Shown here: positions 1 to 5,140 of the stretch, in pieces
Position numbering within the stretch: position 1 is the first letter of the stretch
How the letters are laid out: each line of letters starts with the position of its first letter
Origin: a virus
IMG/VR virus record: IMGVR_UViG_3300008110_000047
Span: 1-63,898 of that record
Length of the DNA stretch: 63,898 nucleotides
Reading direction: 5' to 3' (one strand)
Position numbers and translations under genes: made by a program
Notes under the pieces: model-generated
Databases searched by the model: none
The model's input: the letters and a program-made list of their open reading frames with translations, nothing else
What the model was told of the DNA's origin: nothing

Positions 1-61
1 CTGCTTCGATCAGCGCTGCGATCTCGGCGGGGTTGGTGGTGATGGTGACGTTGTCGTTCAT
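1..61 (-). CDS. 5' end of a minus-strand gene running off the window; may continue at the right end
   Basis: An ATG preceded by AGGAGACCAACC opens a frame (MNDNVTITTN...) that reaches the window edge after 20 codons. If base 1 is joined to base 63898, the frame continues without a stop through seven more codons into the ATG of the gene at 63453-63878. This would give one protein of about 168 residues, or an upstream in-frame start for the same protein. The ribosome site matches the leader used by neighbouring minus-strand genes, so initiation here is believable. Function unknown. Confidence 0.55.
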   Translation of the reverse strand, partial: MNDNVTITTNPAEIAALIEA

Positions 62-81
62 GGTTGGTCTCCTAGTGGTTT

Positions 82-100
82 GCCGGGAGTCCGTCCCGGC
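82..100. other. GC-rich hairpin upstream of the gene starting at 61
   Basis: GCCGGGA, a 5-base loop, then TCCCGGC: perfect 7-bp arms. With the dyad just next to it, this gives two hairpins in the 73-bp gap between the stop at 135 and the start at 61. No T-run follows on either strand, so it is not a classical terminator. A leader structure or RNA-processing site is possible. Confidence 0.4.
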
Positions 101-108
101 GGCGGCTT

Positions 109-125
109 GCGGACAGGTTGTCCGC
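109..125. repeat. GCGGACA-N3-TGTCCGC dyad, copy 1
   Basis: GCGGACA GGT TGTCCGC, perfect 7-bp arms, in the gap after the gene at 135-1136. It belongs to a family of six such dyads found in this window. On the minus strand no T-run follows, so termination is unlikely at this copy. Confidence 0.6.
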
Positions 126-134
126 GAGTTCGGG

Positions 135-1136
135 TTAAAAGTTTGACCAGTCGTCGTCGGCTGAACTGGTTTGGCGGGAAGAAGGAAGCATGACCGTTCC
201 CTTTTCTTCCTTCGTCATCTCGACTGACTGGTCGGCTTTTATTTCAGTCAAGGGCTTGGCTGTGCTGGCATTCTTGTGGGGGGACTTCTCCCATAGCAGG
301 GGCATGCGCGAGCGGTATCCCCCCTGCATCCACGACCCGGCCCGGTGCATCCGGGCGAGGTTGTCCTTCTCGTCCTGCGTGAGCAGTTCAAACCACAGTC
401 CTTGCGGCTCGGCAGGGATGCGCTCGCGCAGCGTGCCGTCCTCGATATATTGGTCAAGGCGCTGGCGAGCGAGGCGCAGCAAGGCTTTGCGCTCGGAGTA
501 GTAGTCCTGATCCTCGGGGGCGCGGAAGTTGTGGACTGTGAAATTCTCCGGCGGCGGGGTCACGAACGCCGTGTGCTTCTTGAACACCTTGGCCACAGTC
601 TCCAGCCCGTTGGTGATGGACGCACGATAGGCCCCGATCAGCGTGGGCGCTTCCCGTTTGGCCGCCTTGCGCTTGGCGCGCCGCGCGTTGGAGAGTCGGC
701 AGGCGTCGCACAGCTTGTGGATGATGAGTTGTGAGGTGTCGTCGGCCCACCCGTTGCGTCGTTTCTGGGCGAGCGTGGGCTTGGCCTTGAAGACCTCTTC
801 GAGCTTCTCTTCGTAGCACTTGGCACACACGCGGTGCCCGTCTTTGAAGACCTTGGGCAGAGGTCGGCGCTTGCCTTCCGGTGCGTACCAGCCGTGGGTC
901 TGCGCGGCCTTCACCAAGAGCTTGTGAACCTTGTCGCCTCGGAACTCGTCCACGCCACGATGGGCCAGCAGATGCACCGCGTCGATGGTGTCTTTGAATG
1001 AGCGGTAGCGTGGCGTGTCGCTGCTGCCAGTGAGGCCCTTGCGAAGTTCGGCTTCTATTCGTGTCAACGACCACGGCATGGCGAGTGCCCACGGGCGGGG
1101 CTTGAACTCGGGGTAGGTCAGCTTCTGTCCTGTCAT
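135..1136 (-). CDS. hypothetical protein with two CxxC pairs
   Basis: 333 residues, ATG with AGGAGCACCGA just upstream. Two CxxC pairs (CAKC near residue 105 and CDAC near residue 143) are separated by a basic stretch and could bind one zinc ion. Lys/Arg-rich segments between and after them (including KRKAAKR) suggest nucleic-acid contact. The C-terminus is acidic and polar, ending DDDWSNF, somewhat like phage SSB tails. I do not recognise the family. It is the first large gene downstream of the 1137-1555 control region, so it is a plausible early protein. A regulatory or replication role is inference from position only. Confidence 0.6.
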   Translation of the reverse strand: MTGQKLTYPEFKPRPWALAMPWSLTRIEAELRKGLTGSSDTPRYRSFKDTIDAVHLLAHRGVDEFRGDKVHKLLVKAAQTHGWYAPEGKRRPLPKVFKDGHRVCAKCYEEKLEEVFKAKPTLAQKRRNGWADDTSQLIIHKLCDACRLSNARRAKRKAAKREAPTLIGAYRASITNGLETVAKVFKKHTAFVTPPPENFTVHNFRAPEDQDYYSERKALLRLARQRLDQYIEDGTLRERIPAEPQGLWFELLTQDEKDNLARMHRAGSWMQGGYRSRMPLLWEKSPHKNASTAKPLTEIKADQSVEMTKEEKGTVMLPSSRQTSSADDDWSNF

Positions 1137-1178
1137 TCGGTGCTCCTATAGGGTTGGTGAGTGAAATACACGCCCGAT

Positions 1179-1206
1179 TGTCCACTAGTGTCCACGTGAT
1201 GTCCAC
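1179..1206. repeat. three direct TGTCCAC repeats, 10-11 bp period
   Basis: TGTCCAC begins at 1179, 1189 and 1200, so the copies sit on the same face of the helix. The heptamer is one base different from the half-site of the dispersed GCGGACA/TGTCCGC dyads, so one protein could bind both. They lie 43-70 bp upstream of the gene starting at 1136. Confidence 0.6.
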
Positions 1207-1217
1207 TAATTCGGAAG
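1203..1217. repeat. left arm of a 15-bp long-range inverted repeat
   Basis: CCACTAATTCGGAAG here is the exact reverse complement of 1466-1480. The arms are 263 bp apart start to start and enclose the AT-rich core, promoter and small ORF. The left arm overlaps the third TGTCCAC repeat. Confidence 0.65.
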
Positions 1218-1295
1218 TGAGGGGTGGGCTTGGAAGCCGCATGAATGCAGGGGTTCGGGGCATTCGACACCAATAAAGGGGGTTTTGGCACACAA

Positions 1296-1358
1296 TTAAC
1301 ACCGGGAGTACGGGGAGAAAGGAAACGAGTCAACCCACAAGAATATGGACTCACTCAT
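1296..1358 (-). CDS. 20-residue ORF in the leader, possible leader peptide
   Basis: GGGGAG seven bases before an ATG starts a 20-codon frame (MSESIFLWV... ending SRC). It lies about 40 bp downstream of the promoter candidate at 1402-1429 and about 160 bp before the first large gene. The ribosome site is as good as any here. No family is recognisable. It may be a regulatory leader peptide, or an unused frame. Confidence 0.3.
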   Translation of the reverse strand: MSESIFLWVDSFPFSPYSRC

Positions 1359-1401
1359 ATATTTACTCCCCTTTCTATATATATAAGTAATTCTGTAAAT
1401 G

Positions 1402-1429
1402 TATATATATGTGTGTCGAAAGTGGACAA
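1402..1429 (-). promoter_or_regulatory. sigma70-like minus-strand promoter
   Basis: Read on the minus strand: TTGTCC (1424-1429), 16-bp spacer, TATATA (1402-1407). The spacer carries GACACACA directly before the -10, as does the promoter at 61303-61331. The -35 overlaps a GTGGACA motif. It would drive the gene at 135-1136 with a roughly 260-base leader. Confidence 0.45.
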
Positions 1430-1465
1430 CGCTAGCATTGGCGCGGGTTGCGGGCCTACGCTTCG

Positions 1466-1480
1466 CTTCCGAATTAGTGG
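1466..1480. repeat. right arm of the 15-bp long-range inverted repeat
   Basis: CTTCCGAATTAGTGG, the exact reverse complement of 1203-1217. It lies upstream of the minus-strand promoter candidate. Confidence 0.65.
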
Positions 1481-1519
1481 GTATGCGCCGGACAAAAGGC
1501 TGTGCAACTTGTTGTGGAG

Positions 1520-1546
1520 AACTGGCGGACATGGTGTCCGCCAGTT
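1520..1546. repeat. GCGGACA dyad, copy 2, with extended 12-bp arms
   Basis: AACTGGCGGACA, a 3-base centre, then TGTCCGCCAGTT: perfect 12-bp arms, the longest of the family. It sits 10 bp past the stop of the gene at 1556-1765. No T-run follows on either strand. Confidence 0.65.
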
Positions 1547-1555
1547 GCCTTGTGC

Positions 1556-1765
1556 CTACCTGAACAGCTTGCCTTGCTTCAAGGGGCGCACGGACTGGAC
1601 GTAGTCGAGCCACTCGTTGTCCCGGGCCCGGGCCTCTTCGAGGATGCGCTGCTTGTTGGCTCGGTCGGCAGCGATGCGGACGTAGTCCTCGCGTAACTCT
1701 GCGAGCCTTGCCAGTGAGGCGGGCTTGATTGACTTGTGGATGGCGTAGCGGTTGGTCTTGGACAT
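1556..1765 (-). CDS. small basic helical hypothetical protein
   Basis: 69 residues, ATG preceded by TAAGGAG, which also carries the stop of the upstream 24-residue ORF. Rich in Ala, Arg and Lys and predicted mostly helical by eye (RLAELREDYVRI..., RILEEARARDNEW). No motif recognised. It lies in a run of small minus-strand genes between the two large intergenic regions. Confidence 0.5.
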   Translation of the reverse strand: MSKTNRYAIHKSIKPASLARLAELREDYVRIAADRANKQRILEEARARDNEWLDYVQSVRPLKQGKLFR

Positions 1766-1774
1766 GGGGGCTCC

Positions 1775-1849
1775 TTACTTGATGATGATGGCAACGCAGG
1801 TGAAGAACAGGAGGAGGAACAGGCAAGCGCCAGCGGAGATGTGTTTCAT
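1775..1849 (-). CDS. 24-residue membrane peptide
   Basis: MKHISAG followed by an unbroken hydrophobic run (ACLFLLLFF...VAIII) and a single Lys: one transmembrane segment or an uncleaved signal. GAAAGGACTAACCC precedes the ATG. The TAA stop overlaps the TAAGGAG ribosome site of the next gene, so the two are translationally linked. One of five such mini membrane proteins seen in the window. Function unknown. Confidence 0.5.
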   Translation of the reverse strand: MKHISAGACLFLLLFFTCVAIIIK

Positions 1850-1861
1850 GGGTTAGTCCTT

Positions 1862-2032
1862 TCAGTGGTTGTCGTACAGGGCGATCTGGGTTTCGCCGCG
1901 CCACAGTTCTACGCGGCGGTAGGCTGCGGTCAGGGCGTTGAACAGGGTGTAGGCGTCGTACTCGGTTCGGGCGAAGAACTCCTGATCGAGACCGGCGTTG
2001 TGGATGCGAAGGGTGAACGGGAGGGATTTCAT
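1862..2032 (-). CDS. small hypothetical protein, 56 aa
   Basis: ATG at 2032 follows AGGAGTTCCAACC, a variant of the conserved leader of the minus block. A longer frame upstream crosses the terminator at 2098-2127 and is rejected. The sequence (MKSLPFTLRI... ending ALYDNH) has a short beta-like start and a charged middle. No family recognised. Confidence 0.5.
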   Translation of the reverse strand: MKSLPFTLRIHNAGLDQEFFARTEYDAYTLFNALTAAYRRVELWRGETQIALYDNH

Positions 2033-2097
2033 GGTTGGAACTCCTAGGTTGGACAGGAAAAGAAACAGCGGCCCGGGCTCCCCCGTGCGCCGCCACG

Positions 2098-2127
2098 AAA
2101 AAACTCGCGGACAAGTTGTCCGCAAGA
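2098..2127 (-). terminator. intrinsic terminator built on GCGGACA dyad copy 3
   Basis: On the minus strand CTTGCGGACA, loop ACT, TGTCCGCGAG, then T7. The stem core (2108-2124) is exactly GCGGACA-N3-TGTCCGC. It lies between the stop at 2140 and the next start at 2032, a normal terminator position. The same dyad therefore serves as a terminator stem here and appears without T-runs elsewhere. Confidence 0.65.
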
Positions 2128-2139
2128 CGTTGCCAGGAA

Positions 2140-2517
2140 CTAGGCGAGCTTGGCCTTGAAGCTGCGCTTCTGCCCCGCCGTGAGCTTGGCGTACGCAGCG
2201 AGCAACTTCTCCACGGGATCGGCTGCGCGGGCTGCGTTGATCTTGGGCAGCTTGGCGGGCGCGTCGGCTTTGGGGAAGCAAACTTGCAGCACACGATTCA
2301 TGGCCTTCTCTGCCGCGCTGTCACGCGGCAGGGTGTCACCACGCTGGCCCTGCACGATCGTCACCCCGTACTTCTTGCTGGCCCACTCCATAGCAAGTGG
2401 CCGAGCGGTGGCCCTGTCCCCAACCCCGAGGGCGAGCAACTGCTCGGCGAAACTCGCGGACGATTTGTCCGCAGCAGCGAAGACAGCGAAGACGGCGGCT
2501 TTGTTGAAGGTAGACAT
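2140..2517 (-). CDS. hypothetical protein, first gene of the left minus block
   Basis: 125 residues from ATG 2517 (MSTFNKAAVF...). GGAG lies 9 bases before it; a TTG five codons upstream is less likely. Ala- and Lys-rich, with a basic C-terminus (GQKRSFKAKLA) that could contact nucleic acid. Codons 15-21 coincide with an imperfect GCGGACA dyad. It follows a possible promoter (2595-2603) and attenuator (2531-2559), so it is likely expressed early. No family recognised. Confidence 0.55.
   Translation of the reverse strand: MSTFNKAAVFAVFAAADKSSASFAEQLLALGVGDRATARPLAMEWASKKYGVTIVQGQRGDTLPRDSAAEKAMNRVLQVCFPKADAPAKLPKINAARAADPVEKLLAAYAKLTAGQKRSFKAKLA
2456..2472. repeat. GCGGACA dyad, copy 4, imperfect and inside a gene
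   Basis: GCGGACG ATT TGTCCGC, one mismatch between the arms, within the coding sequence of the 2140-2517 gene. Imperfect and coding, so weaker than the others. Confidence 0.4.
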
Positions 2518-2530
2518 GAGTTGAATCTCC

Positions 2531-2559
2531 AAAAGAAAAGCCCAGCGAACTGGCCGGGC
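2531..2559 (-). terminator. terminator or attenuator abutting a ribosome site
   Basis: Minus strand: GCCCGGC, loop CAGTTC, GCTGGGC (one G-U pair), then TTTTCTTTT, directly followed by GGAG and the ATG at 2517. A terminator in the 5' leader this close to the ribosome site suggests attenuation, or insulation from transcripts entering from the right. Confidence 0.5.
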
Positions 2560-2594
2560 GACAGATCGGTGCAGACCCCTGAACCGATGCCTCT

Positions 2595-2603
2595 ATTGTA
2601 GCA
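2595..2603 (-). promoter_or_regulatory. extended -10 promoter candidate
   Basis: Minus strand TGC-TACAAT, an extended -10. The -35 position (GGTTCT) is poor. Transcripts would start near 2588 and run into the leader hairpin at 2531-2559 before the gene at 2140-2517. Confidence 0.35.
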
Positions 2604-2848
2604 CTGAGACGTTTTGGAGAACCCTTTACAGCCAGTTGCAGACCCCACCATGGGGTGGGCCCCCGTATATGAGCGGGGCGTGGCGACGTGACATGAACAC
2701 TGTTCCACATCGACACCCAATACTTTGTAATCCTTTTGTACAACAGCCCAGCAGTAACACTTTTGGGGAGGGGTGGTAAATCCAGAATTTGGCCCCCGCT
2801 CCAAAATTTTTCAAAAAATCCAGAAAACCTGTGTCAAACGCCAGACAC

Positions 2849-2878
2849 AAAAAAGCCCCCGGCTGTTACACCGGGGGC
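2849..2878 (-). terminator. strong minus-strand intrinsic terminator
   Basis: Minus strand GCCCCCGG, 8-base loop, CCGGGGGC, then T6. It faces minus-strand transcripts coming from the plus-gene block, and would stop antisense transcription before the divergent region. Confidence 0.7.
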
Positions 2879-2896
2879 GAAGCAATGGAGATAGCA

Positions 2897-3034
2897 ATGA
2901 CAACCGCTTGCGCAGCCGTCGGGAAGCAGTGTACATTTCGGGCAACGAGGTTACAAGGCCCTGCGCCTACCTACGCAAAATGCTGGAACACTTGGTGCAC
3001 TTTAATCCGGAAGTATCACCGCCCGGGCCCATGA
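2897..3034 (+). CDS. possible Cys-rich 45-aa ORF coupled to the small terminase
   Basis: GGAG six bases before ATG 2897 opens a 45-codon frame (MTTACAAVGKQC... ending RGPGP-like) whose TGA overlaps the ATG of the small terminase as ATGA. It has four Cys residues. It is not recognised and may only be a translated leader that delivers ribosomes to the terminase start, which itself has no good ribosome site. Confidence 0.3.
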   Translation: MTTACAAVGKQCTFRATRLQGPAPTYAKCWNTWCTLIRKYHRPGP

Positions 3035-3636
3035 CAGCGCTGGATGACGCCAGCGTGCAGGATTTGCTGTCGGCCAAGATCGCCACGTCCGACTGGCTGG
3101 AAGAAATCGGCGCGCCTCCAGACGAAGAGGTGGACGCCCAGATCGAGAAGGCTCACGCCAGAAAAGCGTTTGGTGCCCTGACCACCCAGACGGACACGCT
3201 GGAGCAAAAGGCGGCCATCGCCACCTTGAAGACCCCCGAGGCCGTGCGCCACATCACGGGCATGCTTACCGCCTACGACTGGGAGTTCATCGAGCAGGCC
3301 AAGGAGCTTCGCGGCTACACGGTGGCCAAGATCGTTGAGGAAACGACCAACACCAACCCCAACATCCGCTTGAAAGCGCTCCAACTGCTGGGCAAGGTCA
3401 CCGAGGTGGGCCTGTTCACCGAGCAGATTCAGGTCAAAACCGCCCCCGCCAGCGACGCCGAACTCGATGCGCGCATCAAGGAGAAGCTGGGCAAGTTCAT
3501 GGGCGTCATCGACGTGGTCGATGTGTATACGGAACCCGAAAAATTAGACACGTCGGGCGAATCTGGCGCAGAAATCGACGAAAACGTGACGGATATAGGT
3601 GAAAACCCTGACCAGCCTGACCAAACTGGAGCTTGA
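3031..3636 (+). CDS. terminase small subunit (putative)
   Basis: 201 residues from ATG 3031 (MTALDDASVQ...). The frame stays open 86 codons further upstream, but that part covers a terminator and has no ribosome site; ATGs at 2980 and 3031 are the realistic starts, and 3031 forms an ATGA junction with the small ORF before it. Helical, with an acidic C-terminal tail. TerS recognises DNA and feeds the packaging motor. The call rests on position (it overlaps the large terminase by 38 bp) and overall build, not on a clear HTH motif. Confidence 0.65.
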   Translation: MTALDDASVQDLLSAKIATSDWLEEIGAPPDEEVDAQIEKAHARKAFGALTTQTDTLEQKAAIATLKTPEAVRHITGMLTAYDWEFIEQAKELRGYTVAKIVEETTNTNPNIRLKALQLLGKVTEVGLFTEQIQVKTAPASDAELDARIKEKLGKFMGVIDVVDVYTEPEKLDTSGESGAEIDENVTDIGENPDQPDQTGA

Positions 3637-5131
3637 AGCCCTCCAAAAGGCGCTCCCGCACATGAGTGCGGCGGAGAAGGCTGAGCTTCTTCAGGACTTG
3701 GAGGAGCGCGAGAAGCGCGCCCGCCTTGCGGCGGCCCAAGACAACATGCTGGGCTTTGCCACGTCGGTCTACCCCGGGTTCAAGATCGGGCCACACCACA
3801 AGAAGCTGGCCAAAATCTTCACGGACGTGATCGAGGGCAAGAAAAAGCGCGTGATCATCAACATCGCGCCGCGTATGGGCAAGTCCGAGTTCTCCTCCTA
3901 CTTGTTCCCGGCGTATTTCCTCGGCAAGTACCCCCAAAAGAAGATCATCATGGGCACGCACACGGCGGGCCTGTCCGAGGACTTCGGTCGGCGCATCCGA
4001 AACCTGCTGGATACGGAGGAGTACCGTGAAATCTTCCCCGCCACCGTCGTCGCAGACGATCAAAAAGCTGCTGGCAAGTGGAGTACCAGCGTTGGGGGTC
4101 AATACTACGCCGCCGGTGTAGGCGGTGCTCTTGCTGGTCGTGGCGCTGACCTATTTGTCATTGACGACCCCCATTCAGAACAAGACGTTAAAACAAACAG
4201 CCGCCTTGCGTTCGACACCGCGTGGTCGTGGTTCCAGACAGGCCCCTTGCAGCGCCTGATGCCGGGGGGCGCGATCATTATCATCATGACGCGCTGGTCG
4301 CTCCTCGACCTCACAGGCAAGCTGATCGACTACCAGATCAAGAACCCCGAGAGCATCCCGTGGGAGATCGTCGAACTCCCGGCAATCCTGAACGAAGGCA
4401 CCGAGAACGAGAAGAGCTTGTGGCCCGAGCAGTGGCCGCTGACCAGCCTGAAAGCCACAAAGGCCAGCTTGGACCCCAAGTACTGGAACGCCCAGTACAT
4501 GCAGCAGCCCACGAGCGACAACAGCGCGATCGTCAGCAGGAAGCACTGGCGCATCTGGGAGGGTGAGGACCCGCCGCCTTGCGACTACGTGATCCAGTCA
4601 TGGGACACGGCCTTCGAGACCAAGAACAACTCCGACTACAGCGCCTGTACAACGTGGGGCGTCTGGTACAACGAGGAAGAGGGCAACAGCCCGCAGGTAA
4701 TCCTTTTGGATGCTTTCAAGGCGCGCATGGCGTTCCCGGAGTTGAAGGAAACGGCGCACAAGCACTACAAGGAATGGGACCCCGACGCGTTCATCGTGGA
4801 GAAGAAGGCCGCTGGCGCGCCGCTGATCCAAGAGCTTCGGGCGATGGGCATCCCGGTGCAGGAGTTTTCACCGAGCCGGGGAAATGACAAAATGGTGCGG
4901 CTTAATGCAGTCGCAGACCTCTTCACGTCTGGGAAAGTGTGGGCACCGGACACGCGCTGGGCGCGTGAAGTGATTGAGGAAGTGGCGTCTTTTCCTGTTG
5001 GCGAGCACGACGACTTTGTGGACACGACAACGCAGGCCCTGCTGCGTTACCGCCAAGGCGGGTTCATCAGTCTGGATACCGACGAGCAGGAAGACCGCTT
5101 TTTCCAGCGGCGACGCGCGGCTTATTACTAA
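3599..5131 (+). CDS. terL: terminase large subunit
   Basis: 510 residues from GTG 3599; ATG 3662 (residue 22) is an alternative. This is the packaging ATPase and nuclease. Walker A APRMGKS at residues 90-96, Walker B DLFVIDD at 184-190, and the coupling motif IIMTRWS near 228-234. The C-terminal RNase H-like nuclease shows QSWDTA (D336), E401 in IVEKK, and HDD at 470-472. Family: gp17-like Terminase_6. With the P22-type portal and a frame closing across the window ends, headful packaging is a reasonable inference. Confidence 0.95.
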   Translation: MKTLTSLTKLELEALQKALPHMSAAEKAELLQDLEEREKRARLAAAQDNMLGFATSVYPGFKIGPHHKKLAKIFTDVIEGKKKRVIINIAPRMGKSEFSSYLFPAYFLGKYPQKKIIMGTHTAGLSEDFGRRIRNLLDTEEYREIFPATVVADDQKAAGKWSTSVGGQYYAAGVGGALAGRGADLFVIDDPHSEQDVKTNSRLAFDTAWSWFQTGPLQRLMPGGAIIIIMTRWSLLDLTGKLIDYQIKNPESIPWEIVELPAILNEGTENEKSLWPEQWPLTSLKATKASLDPKYWNAQYMQQPTSDNSAIVSRKHWRIWEGEDPPPCDYVIQSWDTAFETKNNSDYSACTTWGVWYNEEEGNSPQVILLDAFKARMAFPELKETAHKHYKEWDPDAFIVEKKAAGAPLIQELRAMGIPVQEFSPSRGNDKMVRLNAVADLFTSGKVWAPDTRWAREVIEEVASFPVGEHDDFVDTTTQALLRYRQGGFISLDTDEQEDRFFQRRRAAYY

Positions 5132-5140
5132 GGACACAAG

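Larger units (their letters stand above)
1137..1555. promoter_or_regulatory. 419-bp AT-rich intergenic region; candidate origin or master control region
   Basis: This is the longest stretch without a convincing long gene. It contains three direct TGTCCAC repeats at 1179, 1189 and 1200 (10 and 11 bp apart), an inverted copy at 1422-1428, and a 15-bp perfect inverted repeat (1203-1217 and 1466-1480). It also has alternating TA runs around 1374-1410, a sigma70-like minus-strand promoter, a 20-codon ORF with a strong ribosome site, and a dyad at 1520-1546. Helical-turn spacing plus an AT-rich core fits an origin with iterons or an operator array. Neither role is proven. Confidence 0.45.
2560..2896. 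promoter_or_regulatory. divergent intergenic region between minus and plus blocks
   Basis: About 340 bp without a convincing gene. It contains an extended -10 promoter candidate for the minus block at 2595-2603, a small CCCACC/GGTGGG hairpin near 2643-2660, AT-rich stretches near 2720-2760 and 2805-2830, and a minus-strand terminator at 2849-2878. Plus-strand transcription of the virion block should start in or before this stretch, but I see no strong plus promoter. Confidence 0.4.

Noticed and set aside
82-125. Terminator downstream of the 135-1136 gene
   Set aside because: Two strong hairpins but no T-run on either strand.
1133-1354. 73-codon minus frame in the control region
   Set aside because: No ribosome site and poor composition; the 20-codon ORF there has better evidence.
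2773-3030. 86-residue N-terminal extension of the small terminase
   Set aside because: Would translate through a strong hairpin region, has no ribosome site, and the ATGA junction at 3031 is more likely.
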